From Ceratorhiza oryzae-sativae (Eukaryota; Basidiomycota; Agaricomycetes; Cantharellales; Ceratobasidiaceae), in contig JARWMV010000006.1 of NCBI GenBank assembly GCA_030998015.1, forward strand, positions 124,001-188,000: a DNA stretch of 64,000 bases, read 5' to 3'. Under the pieces are notes generated by a model. The model was not told the DNA's origin and ran no database searches. It saw only the letters and a list, made by a program, of their open reading frames with translations. The position numbers and the translations under genes were made by a program. This document shows positions 46,304-58,037 of the stretch, in pieces (within the stretch, counting starts at the first letter, position 1; the number at the start of each line of letters is the position of its first letter).

Positions 46304-47692
46304 ATGGCATCACCAACCCCTGCCCCTGCTTGGGCAAATATGTCCGATGAAGATAAGGTCATCTATATGCTTCAATCAATGGACGAACTGCAAGAGTGAA
46401 CCAATAATCTCCAAAACAATATTGGGGACGTCGAACACAATAATAAGACCTACACAGACTCACTCGAGGCCAAACTTGCCACGAATCAGACAAAAATAGA
46501 TGCGGACGTGGCTGGATTAGCCACCAATGTCAACAATCTAGTGGGGATGTTAGCCATTCTCCAGACCACTATCACGCGTATTGAAGCGCAAATCAACACT
46601 TCCACAGGAGGCTCAGGCGCTGCTCAAGCACTAGCTCCCTCCAGTGCAGCCCAACCACAACCAACAGCACCCGCCCCCTCTGGTGGGTCGACTGCAAAGG
46701 TTAAGATGGCCGCCCCTCAGAGGTTTGATGGCACAAAACGAGAAGACGCCATCTCATTCAGAATTGCATGTGCCTGATACATTAATACAAACATGAGTGG
46801 GCACTCGGCTGACCAGGTGGTTGCCTTCATCACCTCCTATCTCGAAGGGTCAGCAGCTGAATGGGTCAACTTGTATGAAGAATTCGAAATTTTAAATCCT
46901 GGAACTGCGATTCCCTGGCTTCATGATGCCAATCTGTTCTGGCAAGAATTCACCACCCATTATGGGGACCTGAACCGCACTGAAAATAACCGCGACAAGT
47001 GGCGGAAATTGAAACAATCCAAGACGGTTCAGGATTACCTCACCCTATTCAACCTATATTCCACAGGTCTTAACTACAACGATGCCGCCATGCGTGATCA
47101 GTTCTATGATGGTCTATCGACAGACATAACAGATAGCATGGTGGCCCAAAACTATGACCCTCGCACCAAAACTTTTGCCCAACTCACTCAGCAAGCCCTG
47201 GAAATTGACTGCCACCTCATCTTGTTTGGTAGCGAACAAACGTCCCATGGGAGTAACAAGCCCAGCAGCAATGCCTTGTCCAGTAGGCTGACCAATAACC
47301 CCCAAAGCACCCCCCAAAAAGAGAAATTCAAAAGTGGGGAACGGATATATAAGATTAAGGATGGGAGAGCTGTAAAAGGTCAGATTGTGGCCATTGGGCC
47401 CAATGCGAAGGGTTTCACAGTTCCAACTGTCCACTATGATGGCAGCAATACCAACATACAAGAATCCTTCAAGGACATAAAGAAGGATAACCATCCACCG
47501 GCGGCCCCAAAGGCAAAGGATCCAGACGCAATGGATCTGGATAGCGCAGGAAAAGGAAAGGGGACGAACACCTGCTACAACTGTGGAGGATGGGGTCATA
47601 TTGCAGCCAAATGCCCCTCAGCTAAGATGTCAGGATACGAGGCAGTGGTTGAGGATGTAGAAACAACCAACAATGAGTCGGTAAAAGAATGA
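46304..47692 (+). pseudogene. gag: gag of A1, two in-frame stops
   Basis: 463-codon frame matching the intact A2 gag. N-terminal coiled coil (about residues 20-85), Ala/Pro-rich linker, a capsid-like core (WLHDANLFWQEFTTHYGD, LKQSKTVQDYLTLFN) and a CCHC knuckle CYNCGGWGHIAAKC near the end. Stops at 46397-46399 and 46775-46777, where A2 has CAA. The gag stop overlaps the pol start as ATGA. Confidence 0.9.
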
Positions 47693-48456
47693 GCTCAAAC
47701 CATGCCAGGGGGGCGGTCTTGGGCGCTATGTTACAAAATGCGCATAACGAAAATAAAAATATGGAAATGGAATGTATGTCGTTAGGAAACCAATCACAAT
47801 TACAGTTTTTCTTTCATGCATTTCCTCTGCGCATAACCCCCGAACGCAAGTCTGCATATAACATGAAAAAATTCAACGGATGGGCCATGATCGACTCAGG
47901 GGCCACGTCAGTATTCATACACAAAAATTTGGTTAAACAATACCGTATTCCTACCGTCGCCCTAAAAACACCCAAGAAACTGAGGGTAATCGATGGAAGG
48001 GAGATAGACTCTGGGTCTGTGACCCATTACTGCACCTTTGAGTTGTGTATTCAAGAGCATCGAGAAATCCTCAGTGCCTACGTTGTGAACGTTGGCAAAA
48101 ATGATTTAGTCCTGGGCATGTCATGGCTCAAATTCCATAACCCCAATATCGATTGGGACGGAAAAGACATGAAGTTCAACTCACCAATATGTCTGAAGCA
48201 CTGCATCACAAAACCCCTGCATGTGCAAGCAAATGAACCTAAGGAGCTTCAGTTGGACTCTCTAGACTCCCTCCCAACAAAATATAAAGAATTCCAGAAA
48301 ATATTCGCTGAAGAAGACGTCCAACCATTACCACCCCATAGGAAGTGGGATATGGAAATAGATTTAAAACCAGATGCCAAGCCAAGGCATGGTCCCATAT
48401 ATAGCGTGGGTGTCAAGGAAGATGCAGAATTGCGCAAAACCTGGATCGCCAACTGA
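47689..48456 (+). pseudogene. pol: pol N-terminus of A1: aspartic protease
   Basis: Begins at the ATGA overlap with gag. MIDSGATSVFIH is the retropepsin active site; LGMSWL is the second conserved protease motif. The frame runs into the RT N-terminus (DAKPRHGPIYSVG) and is lost by a one-base change near 48445. Confidence 0.85.
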
Positions 48457-49860
48457 AAGCAGGGCATATCAGACCCTCAAGGTCACCAATGGCATCCCCA
48501 GTCATATTTGTCAAAAAGAAGAATGGGAAGTGCGCATGTGCATCGACTACCGGCGACTAAATGAAATGACTGTCTCCAATGTGTACCCACTCCCACGCAT
48601 CAATGATATTGTGGAACTCTGCGTGGGGCAAAGATATTCACCAAGTTTGACTAAAGTGGGGCTTCAACCTCATACAATTCGGGAAGGGACGAATGGAAGC
48701 AGCTTTTAAGACCAAATATGGGCTGTATGAGCCCTTAGTCATGCAATTTGGTCAAAAGAACGCACCAGGAACCTTCATGGCCATGATCCGGAAGAGTTCC
48801 AGACATCGAGGCATTTATGTGTAATCTTATGGAGACATATTAGTATTCTCCAAAAACCAGGAAGAACATGATGAACATGTCAAGGAAGTCTTACGTCGCC
48901 TCAAAAAGCTGGCCTATATTGCGCCTTGGAGAAATGTGTTTTCGATGTCACTGAAGTCGATTACCTGGGAATAGTTGTGACTCCCCAGGGAATTAAAGTA
49001 GACCCAGCCAAGGTTGAAAAGGCTGTTGAATGGCCAACCCCTACCAACCCAACCGAAGTCCTGGAAGGGTTGGGGTTTGCAAATTGGTTGAGGCACTTCA
49101 TAAAAGACTTTTCGAAAATCACAAGATGTCTTTATGAACTTGTCAAAAAGGATGTAAAATGGGAATGGACAGAAGAAAGGGATCAAGCATGGAATCTGCT
49201 GAAGCAAAAATTAAAAGAAGCCCCCCTCCTAATTCAGCCAGAGCCCAACAAACCATTCATTTTGGAAACCGACGCCTCAGGCTATGCCACAGGCGCTGTA
49301 TTATTGCAATATGGAGAGGACGGAATGCTCCACCCAATTTCCTATTACTCCAAGGCAATGGTCCCAGCAGAAAGAATTATGATATCTACAACAAAGAAAT
49401 GCTGGCAATTATAAAGGCCCTCAAACACTGGCGTCATTTGCTAGAAGGGGGAACACCCAGTAAACATTGTTTGTGACCACAAGAATTTGGAGTATTGGAA
49501 GACAAATTGGCCACTGAATGGTCGGGTCACACGGTGGCATGAGTTCTTATCCAGGTTCGAATTCAAGATTCTATATATTGAAGGGGCAAAGAATGGCCGG
49601 GCAGACATACTCTCTAGGCTGTCAAGACACATCCCTAAAGAGGGGGGTGAGAGCCAAGCTCTGCTTGCACAAACCAATTTTTGGAATTAAAATCTCTGTG
49701 GTTACAAGCAATCACACCAGACCATGACCTGGAACAACTCATTAGGGACGCTATCCCAGGGGACGAGCACCTGTCAAAAGTCCTAAAAGCCCTAGATGAC
49801 AATGAGAAGGTCAAAGATTGGGAATGGGACGAAGGACTCTTACGACACAAGGGCTGAATC
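48457..49860 (+). pseudogene. pol: pol of A1: reverse transcriptase and RNase H, frameshifted
   Basis: RT blocks MCIDYRRLNEMT, LPRIND and the palm region lie in several frames. The catalytic YxDD site is damaged by a small deletion near 48835. RNase H reads LETDASGYATGAVLLQYG. A further shift occurs near 49440. Not translatable as one protein. Confidence 0.85.
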
Positions 49861-51174
49861 TATGTCCCAAATAACAAAGAACTTTGCAAACTGGTCATTG
49901 AAAGCCGTCACGATAACCCAGCAGCAGGACACCCAGGACAGTTCAGAACATATGAACTGTTAAATCGCAAATACACGTGGTTATCAATGAAAAAATCAGT
50001 CAACGAATATGTCACACACTGCGAGTCATGCATCAGGAACAAGCACAGCAACCAAGTTCCCCCAGGGCTCTTAAACCCAATACCTGCACCAGAAAAACCT
50101 TGGGAGGAAATTACTTATGATCTGATCACTGGGCTACCCCTGTCAGAGGGATTTGATGCCATATTTACAGTTGTCGATTGCCTGACAAAAATGGTCCACT
50201 TTATTCCATGTCAATCGGAAGCCAGTGCTATGGATTGCGCCAACCTGTTCCTAACATATGTATGGAAACTCCATGGGTTACCATGGAAAACAATCTCAGA
50301 CCACGGCCCCAACTTCGCATCCAAATTCTTAAGGCACTTATACAAACGACTGGATATAAAACCCTCCTACTCCACAGCATACCACCCTCAGACAGATGGC
50401 CAGTCCGAACGGGCCAACCAAGTAGTGGAAGGGTACATCAGACACTATGTATCAGACAGACAAGATGACTGGGTCTTGCTCCTACCATTAGCTGAATTTG
50501 CCTACAATAATGGTGTCAACGCCTCAACTGGCAAATCACCATTCTTTGCAAACTACAGTTTCCACCCAAGGCTAGCAGTTGGGGACAGGGAGGAACCAGA
50601 ACTCCCTTTAGCGGACAACCATGCAGAATGGCTCCAAAAGGGCCATGACGAACTTAAGGCAGCCCTGGAAATAGCAAACCAGAGGATCAAGGAATACTAT
50701 GACCAGAAGCATCGGGCCCCTGAAGCTATTAAGGTTGGAGACAAAGTCTGGCTTGATACCAAAAACATACGGACACAGCAGGCCTCCAGGAAACTGGCCC
50801 ACAAAAGAGTTGGACCATTCAAGGTGGTAGCACAACATGGCACACATGCCTACAAACTGGACCTACCGATAACCATGAAAATACACCCAGTGTTTCATGT
50901 CTCACTTCTGACCAAATATAAAGACGACCCCTATGGCCGTCAGGTTCCCCCACCACCACCTGTGGTAACTCCTGAAGGGGAAGAAGAATTCGAAGTGGAA
51001 CAGATCATAAAGTCACAATACAACAAAAGATCTAACATCTTTGAATACTATGTCAAGTGGCTCGGCTATGACAAGCGACAATGGTTAACCTATGATGACC
51101 TGGTGAATGCGCCAGAACTCATCGCCGACTATGTCAAGTCGCACCCAAAGGCACCCAGGACCCCCGTGCCTTGA
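49861..51174 (+). pseudogene. pol: pol C-terminus of A1: integrase with chromodomain
   Basis: The stretch from 49987 is open for 395 codons. It has the HHCC end (THCESC), the core with YDLITGLPLS (Asp), SDHGPNF (Asp) and PQTDGQSERAN (Glu), the GPY/F-like end (HKRVGPFKV) and a C-terminal chromodomain (EVEQIIKSQYN, YYVKWLGYDKRQWL). A chromodomain places the element among chromoviruses, which target methylated-histone chromatin. A stop near 49856 separates it from RNase H. Confidence 0.9.
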
Positions 51175-51184
51175 AGGGGGGAAG

Positions 51185-51561
51185 TGTCACGAACTGACAC
51201 ACATATATCCACTCTATAATATTTTCTCAATTTACTACATTTTATGAGATCATCTTCAAAACATACTTGCCTTTTATGGTATATCTGTGTCATGTGACTC
51301 ATGGAATGTTCCGGACCAGTAACCGAGATGTATTTCAACTCCAATGTGAAATTCCGCAGTTCCGCAGTCGCTTCTACTGCTTCTATCTCTTATCTGTCGT
51401 GACTCACTGTACAGACTTGTTTGTTATGATGTGGCTCGTACTATGTATATAAACCAGGTCAAGTTTGCAGAGGACTCCTCAAGAACTTGACCTCTCGTCG
51501 AATACAAGTTCTTTTATTTTTCTTACTATTTTCCTTGTTGCCTGACTTGTTGTTGTTGACA
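51185..51561 (+). repeat. 3' LTR of A1
   Basis: 377 bp, nearly identical to 44641-45017. Followed directly by the ATATC target duplication. Confidence 0.95.
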
Positions 51562-51784
51562 ATATCAAATACAGATGGTGCAAGACAGCTATTGTATGAT
51601 GTAAGAATGGTGCCACATAACAGAATATTCCAGAAGGTACAAACAAGATGTAAACAACAACAAGGTCATGTGATCATGTAAGTAATTCTATGCATATATC
51701 TGATTAAACAGGACTTGTCCAAAAATATGAAAAAGAGAGATATATAAAATATAGAAAAGGTATAATAAAATCTGCATCATGGTC

Positions 51785-53333
51785 TAGGCCATGACAGTTC
51801 CAGACTGCTTACTGAGATGTATTTCAACTTTGATGTGAAGTTCTGCAGCTCCTCAGCAGCTTCTATCACTTAGTGATGTGACTTGTAGTATAGTTGTGTT
51901 TGTTCTGATGTGGCTTGAAGAATGTGTATAAACCAGGTCAAGTTTGACAAGGCCTCCTCATGAACTTGACCTCCTTGTCAATACAAGTCTTGTTCTCTTC
52001 CTTGCTCACTGCATTACAATGCGTTGCCATTGCCCTTGTCCTCCTTGCTATTGTTGCCAAGTCTCCTTTGAGCTCTGCTCCTGTGGCCAAAGGCATCCTT
52101 GCTGTCACCTGACTTGTTGCTGCTGAGATTAGGTCAAGTTCATACTTGTAGGTTCAGTATTGCTTGAACCCCTGCCCCCACTGTCCCAAACACCACCAGC
52201 ATTGTCTGAAGCTCACACCTCACTGCCTTCCACAATCCCACTCCACCCATCCACAGTCACAAGTAATTGTTGCCCTATCTGTGCCTCCACAAAGCTCTAT
52301 CCTGATTGAAGCACTGTAATGGCAGCTCATCAACAAATTGAGCCTCTTGTGCATCAGAACAAGCTTCATGTTATGACCTGCACAGACAGCCATAATGTAA
52401 CAAGAGAATTAGCCTATAATTTATAGCATTTTCTCCTAAGTCAAACAAGCTATAGACAAGGTCACATGACCTTGGTGCTTAGCCTAGCACTTATTGTGGT
52501 TATCTAACTTGCTCCTGCAATTCTCTCCATTGTAACTTAGAGTGAGGAGTGAGTTATCACATGACCCTGGGACCTTGTGCAGCTCTATATGATTCAGAGC
52601 CACAACAACCCTAAGAGTGACTTACATGAGGGTTATAGACAATCATGTGAGGTATCCACACTGTTTACTCATGACCAGACTACTCACATGACCTGTAAAC
52701 ACTGTGGACTGCAGAAAGGTATGACTCATGTCTTGTGGAATATATAAGAAATAGGGAGCAAGCTGGAGGACCTCAGCTTGCTTTATCTTGTCCACCACAG
52801 GGACCTTGACCATACACTGTAGAATAGAGACACACAATAGATAGAAATAGACAATACAACTAATGTAGCCACTACTTAAGGAAGACCAAAGGATAGTAAT
52901 GGGGGGTCTCAACACTTCAGTTCTCTAATCTCATTCATCAACAAGAGGTGGGGTTACCCTTTGCCCTTAAGTAGTTGGGTAATGGAGGTCACTTTCCTAT
53001 TTCCTGTAACATGGGATATGTTACCTTTTGCCTTGGATGAGCATGCTGTGGAATGCATTTCTCTAGCTGCCAATTGTGGCTATAACCTTTAGTGAAGAAG
53101 ATCACTGCCCCCTCTGTGGTTGGTTTGGCCATCTATCCATCCACTGCTTCACCCTCAACTCAGTTGATGACATCCTTGAGAACAATGGGCACATCAACTT
53201 TAACCACATTGTAATCACCAAAGTAAAACCCTGAAAAGTCAGCCATGCCCAACAACAGTTCATAACTCCCCCTGGTGCTCCTGAGTGCCACATCTGTTGC
53301 CACCCCAACCAAGCCACCTTCCCTGCCTGCTGC
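51785..53333 (+). mobile_element. Related Ty3/Gypsy 5' fragment (subfamily B)
   Basis: Diverged LTR remnant with GTATAAACC near 51927 and CATGAACTTGACCT just downstream (51959-51972). A matching primer site AGGTCAAGTTCAT lies at 52131-52143. The leader continues into ORF1-like sequence at about 53095-53333 (CPLCGWFGHLSIHC and the ECHICC cluster), with a stop between them. Interrupted by solo LTR Y at 52369 and cut off at 53333 by a second Y copy. Almost free of CpG. Confidence 0.8.
52369..52914 (+). mobile_element. Solo LTR, family Y (short form)
   Basis: 546 bp, TGTTATGACC...GTCTCAACA, flanked by a perfect 5-bp duplication CTTCA (52364-52368 and 52915-52919). Inserted in the leader of element B; comparison with element C shows the uninterrupted site. 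Confidence 0.9.
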
Positions 53334-54206
53334 TGTCAAGACCCCCTGTTACTATCCTTTGGTCTTCCTTAAATAGTAGCTACATTAGTTATATTATCTA
53401 TTTCTATCTATTGTGTGTCTCTATTCTACAGTGTATGGTCAAGGTCCCTGTGGTGGACAAGATAAAGCAAGCTGAGGTCCTCCAGCTTGCTCCCTATTTC
53501 TTATATATTCCACAAGACATGAGTCATACCTTTCTGCAGTCCACAGTGTTTACAGGTCATGTGAGTAGTCTGGTCATGAGTAAACAGTGTGGATACCTCA
53601 CATGATTGTCTATAACCCTCATGTAAGTCACTCTTAGGGTTGTTGTGGCTCTGAATCATATAGAGCTGCACAAGGTCCCAGGGTCATGTGATAACTCACT
53701 CCTCACTCTAAGTTACAATGGAGAGAATTGCAGGAGCAAGTTAGATAACCACAATGAGCACCAAGGTCATGTGACTGTTGTAGGTGCCTGGATCATGTGG
53801 CAACTCACTCCTCACTCCAAGTTACAATGGAGAGAATTGCAGGAGCAAGTTAGATAACCACAATAAGCACTGAGGTCATGTGACCATTGTAAGCACCCAG
53901 ATCATGTGACAACTTGCTCCTCACTCCAAGTTACAATGGAGAGAATTGCAGGGGCAAGTTGGGTAACCACCATAAGTGCTGAGGTCATGTGACAGTGATA
54001 AGCACCAGGGTCACATGACAACTTGCTCCTTGCTCCCAGTTACAATGGAGGGAATTGCAGGAGTGAGTTAGATAACCACTGTAAGCACTAGGCTAAGTGC
54101 TGAGGTCATGTGACCTTGTTTATAGCTTGTTTGACTTAGGAGAAAATGCTATAAATTATAGGCTAATTCTCTTGTTTCGTTATGGCTGTCTGTGCAGGTC
54201 ATAACA
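53334..54206 (-). mobile_element. Solo LTR, family Y (long form with internal tandem repeats)
   Basis: Reverse-oriented copy of the LTR at 52369, beginning TGTTATGACC at 54206 and ending ...GGTCTTGACA at 53334. It is longer (873 bp) because a unit of about 100 bp is repeated. No matching target duplication flanks it; it sits exactly at the join of fragments B and C. Confidence 0.85.
53680..54090. repeat. Tandem repeat, about 4 units of about 100 bp
   Basis: Each unit contains CACTC...AGTTACAATGGAG, GAATTGCAGG and a GGTCATGTGAC segment. The short-form Y LTR at 52369 has a single unit. Confidence 0.85.
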
Positions 54207-56770
54207 ATAGTGGGCATTGTCCTTGGCACATTGGGCTCAATAGAGCAAGTATGAGATGAGGTTGCAATTGAGGGGGTCAGCCAGCTTAGAGATCAGAGTG
54301 ATGACAGAGGCAATATCCATATAGAAAGGTGTGCTCCTTTGGGCAGTAGGGGCAGCAGGCAGGGAAGGTGGCTTGGTTGGGGTGGTGACAGATGCAGCAC
54401 TCAGGAGCACCAGGGGGAGTTATGCACTGTTGTTGGGCATGGCTGACTTTTCAGGGTTTTACTTTGGTGATTACAATGTGGTTAAAGTTGATGTGCCCAT
54501 TGTTCTCAAGGATGTCATCAACTGAGTTGAGGGTGAAGCAGTGGATGGATAGATGGCCAAACCAGCTGCAAAGGGAGCAGTGATCTTCTTCACTAAAGGT
54601 AGTAGCCACAACTGGCAGCTAAAAAAATGTGTTCTGCCATAGTGTACTCATCCAAGTGAAAGGTAACATATCCCATGTTACAGGAATAGGAAGGTGACCT
54701 TGTTACAGGTCAGGGTGCACTTGAATATCTAGAGCTTAAGCAAATGTAGATATGTTAGTATACACTAATCGTACTCAATACATCTTAGACTAGAGTAAGA
54801 AGGCTCAAAGTAGTCGCAATGCGATCAAGTAACACTCAAGGTAGTCTTAATCTTTCACAGTGTAAACTGACTAATTTATAGGTATAAAGAGCAAGACTAC
54901 TATGGTCAGGTTCCCTTAGATATCTTAAATGTAGTTCAGCCCTAGTCGCTTGGACTAACTGGTACTAATCTTAATACTAGACTTAAGTGATTGCTTATAG
55001 GATAGATGGTGGGCTGCCTAATGTGTGTACTTCCTCAGCTACAGGTACTTAGATTTCCTCTAATAGCTGGTACTTAATGTCATGCTCAATCAGGCAATAT
55101 TGTATCCTTATATATCTCTGTATATAAGATACAATGACTCAGACAGTATATAACTAATATGGTACTTTATTCCTCAGTACTAGTTATATAAGAAATCACA
55201 CTCAGACAAGAGAAATAGAAAGAGAAAAGAAACCAATAACCAGTCTGGGTTGAGTAGAGGAGGGAAGGTGGTCTGGAAGGGCCTCAGAGGAGGTCCTTTT
55301 ATACCCTGAGGAGGGCATTCCAGAGCCAAAGAGATACATGCATGCCAGTGCAATCATCAAAAGAGGGTACTGCTATACTTGGGGTACAGCCTAGCCCAGT
55401 ATAGGATAAAAGAGTAAAGACAGGGTGTGGATTGAAGGCATTGATGCATCTGAGACCTGCTATTGGCTTGTAGATCATATTATCATAGTATATACATGTA
55501 ATGAATGGAGGCTACATCTCAGTGAGTCATAAAGTGAGTCAGAGAAGCTTCTGGATCAATTTGGGAAGCTCTCCTGACTCACTGGAGTCATTAGATCTTG
55601 ATTGATGGTCCAGTAAGATTCTAATGATCTTTGGGTCATTCCGGCGCGAGGATGTGGATCGCAACGTTCTTTGGGCAGCAGATACCGCTGAAGATTAGCT
55701 ATCGATAGAGCACAAGATCGCTTTGATAGCATAAGCGGTTGCCGAGATATGAGTGGTGTGATGTTGTAATCAATATCTCCTGATAAGAGGAAATATTGCA
55801 ACCTCTGTATCTCTCTGAGATCTTATCGTAAAAACTTAATAAAATATGCGTTGGAGAGCGGGAAATTTGTACTATTTAATGGAACAGAAAATAGTACAAT
55901 TCAGAGCGTGTACAAATTTGAGTATTTCACAATTTAATTACAGAGGCATTGCTTGAGGTTGGCAGAGCAGACTAAAATAATAGAAAATGTTAGTGATCCA
56001 TAACAGACCTCCATTACCCAACTACTTAAGGGCAAAGGGTAACCCCACCTCTTGTCAACAAAAGAGATTAGAGAACCAAAGCTTGTTCTGATGCACAAGA
56101 GGCTCAATTCATTGATTAGCTGCTGTTACAGTGCTTCAATCAGGATAGAGCTTTGTGGAGGCACAGATAGGGCAATGATTACTCATGACTGTGGGTGGTG
56201 GAGTAGGATTGTGGAAGGCAACCAGGAGTAAGCTTGAGACAATGCTGATGGCATTTGGGACAGCAGAGGCAGGGGTTCAGGTGATACTGAACCTACAGGA
56301 CACAAACTTGACCTAATGTCAGTGGTGACAAGTCAGGTGACAGTGTGGACACCTTAGATCACAAGGGCGGAGCCTGGGAGCAACTTGGTGATGATGACAA
56401 GGGAGGTAAGGGTGACAACAACACATTGCAAGGCAGTGAGCAGAAGGAGAACAAGACTTGTATTGACAAGGAGGTCAAGTTTGTGAGGAGACCTCATTGA
56501 ACTTGACCTAGTTTATATACAATCTTCAAGCCACATCAAAACAAACACAACTATACTACAAGTCATATTGCTAAGCAATAGAAGCTGCTGCAGAGCTGCA
56601 GAATTTCATATCAAAGTTGAAATACATCTTGGTAAGCAGTCTGGAACATTCTGTGAATCATGTGATACAGTTGTCCCATAAAAGGAAGGTGTGTTTTTGA
56701 AAATGTTCTTAAAAATTGTAATAAATTGGGAAAATATTATATGGTGAAATATGTGTGTCAGGTTGTGACA
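54207..56770 (-). mobile_element. Related Ty3/Gypsy 5' fragment (subfamily C), interrupted
   Basis: LTR 56770-56317 (TGTCACAACC...TGACA, 454 bp) with TATATAAAC and CACAAACTTGACCT (plus-strand 56472-56485). The primer site AGGTCAAGTTTGTG occupies 56314-56301. The leader and ORF1-like region (knuckle WFGHLSIHC, near 54590) continue on the other side of solo LTR X (54701-56005). The fragment ends at 54206 against LTR Y. Confidence 0.85.
54701..56005 (-). mobile_element. Solo LTR, family X (copy 2)
   Basis: 1305 bp, reverse complement of the solo LTR at 42535, with a perfect 5-bp duplication GACCT (54696-54700 and 56006-56010). Inserted into element C. Confidence 0.9.
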
Positions 56771-56775
56771 CACAT

Positions 56776-56977
56776 TAAGGGCACTAGCCACTTGTAAAGC
56801 AAAGTCCAACAACTGCTTTGAGAGGTTGTGACAAATATATAGAAGGAGAGTCTGAGAGTCTTAAGCCTCAGAACTCAACCTCCTGTTCAAACCTACATTC
56901 TACCTGTGTGGTCACCAAGCCAATCAGTACTTGCCCAGTCCTCTTTAGGACAAGTGCACTTCTATACCATCCCTGTG
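56776..56977 (+). mobile_element. Fragment of LTR family D
   Basis: Matches the minus strand of 44480-44640. Contains ATATATAG and the segment CTCAACCTCCTG where the sister fragment has CTTGACCTCCTG. Ends where the A2 LTR begins. Confidence 0.45.
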
Positions 56978-57354
56978 TGTCACAAGCTGACACACATATA
57001 TCCACTCTATAATATTTTCTCGATTTATTACATTTTATGAGATCTTTTCAAAACATACTTGCCTTTTTTGGTATATCTGTGTCATGTGATTCAGGGGATG
57101 TTCTGGACCGATAACTGAGATGTATTTCAACTCTGATGTGAAATTCCACAGCTCTGCAGTCGCTTCTATTGCTTCTATCTCTTATTGGTCATGACTCACT
57201 GTACAGACTTGTTTGTTATGATGTGGCTCATACCATGTATATAAACTGGGTCAAGTTTGCAGAGGACTCCTCAAGAACTTGACCTCTTGTCAAATACAAG
57301 TTCTTTTCTTTTCTCACTATTTTCCTCATTGCCTGACTTGTTGTCGTCAACATC

Positions 57355-57369
57355 AGGTCAAGTTCTTGA
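57355..57369 (+). promoter_or_regulatory. Self-complementary primer-binding site of A2
   Basis: AGGTCAAGTTCTTGA, two bases after the LTR, exact reverse complement of 57271-57285 downstream of the TATA region. Confidence 0.8.
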
Positions 57370-57671
57370 CAATCGTAAGTCTCAGTGTTGTCTGGGATAT
57401 GTCTGGAATGCCATTGGCGTCGTCTTGAGATAACTCCCTGTTGCCTTCCCCAATCCCACTCCACTTATCCACAGCCACAAGACATCGTTGCCCTATATGT
57501 GCCCCTGTGAAACCTTGCATAGCCAGGTCCCTCACACATTGTAACAAGCTTTGGTTCTCTAATCTCTTCCTCAACAAGAGGTGGGGTTGCTCATTGCCCT
57601 TAAGTAGTTGAGCAACGGAGGTCACCTTCCTATTCCAATAGACTTGGGAAAGGGTCTATTTTTCTTTTATC

Positions 57672-58037
57672 TTGCTCTTGCTCAAGTACGTCTCTGACAG
57701 AACACATGTCCCTCAAGTGGCACAACCTTTTACAGAAGACCAGCGCTGCCGTCTGTGTGGTTGGTTCAGACACCTGTCTATCCACTGCTTCACCCTCAAT
57801 TTGGTTGAAAGTATCCTTGAAGAGGCTGGGCACATTGATTTTAATCAAGTAGTAATTGTCAAAGTCCACCCCCAGAGAGTTGGACATGCCCAACAAGCCT
57901 TTGTTACCAAGCTGGGTGCCCCTGAGTGCAAAATCTGCCATTGGGCAAATGGAGCCACCTTCCCAGTGCGCTGCCCTTATTGTCCTAAGAAGGACAAATT
58001 CCTCTACTACTACACCATCCCCCACAACCAGCTATAA
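57672..58037 (+). CDS. Leader ORF1 of A2 with CCHC knuckle
   Basis: Open over 121 codons like the A1 copy, with CRLCGWFRHLSIHC and the later CKIC and CPYC cysteines. Differences from A1 are mostly conservative, which argues that the frame was under selection while the family was active. Confidence 0.65.
   Translation: MLLLKYVSDRTHVPQVAQPFTEDQRCRLCGWFRHLSIHCFTLNLVESILEEAGHIDFNQVVIVKVHPQRVGHAQQAFVTKLGAPECKICHWANGATFPVRCPYCPKKDKFLYYYTIPHNQL

Larger units (their letters stand above)
44641..51561 (+). mobile_element. Full-length Ty3/Gypsy chromodomain retrotransposon (copy A1)
   Basis: 6.9 kb with two 377-bp LTRs (44641-45017, 51185-51561; TGTCACG...TTGACA) and a perfect 5-bp target duplication ATATC. 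Order: LTR, self-complementary primer site, three small overlapping ORFs, gag with CCHC knuckle, aspartic protease, reverse transcriptase/RNase H, integrase, chromodomain, LTR. The two LTRs differ at about seven positions, all C/T or G/A changes and mostly at CpG, so insertion is fairly recent. gag carries two in-frame stops and the RT region several frameshifts, so this copy cannot be autonomous. Confidence 0.95.

Noticed and set aside
53640..54100. CRISPR-like regular repeats
   Set aside because: Units are about 100 bp direct tandem copies inside an LTR with no unique spacers, in a eukaryote.
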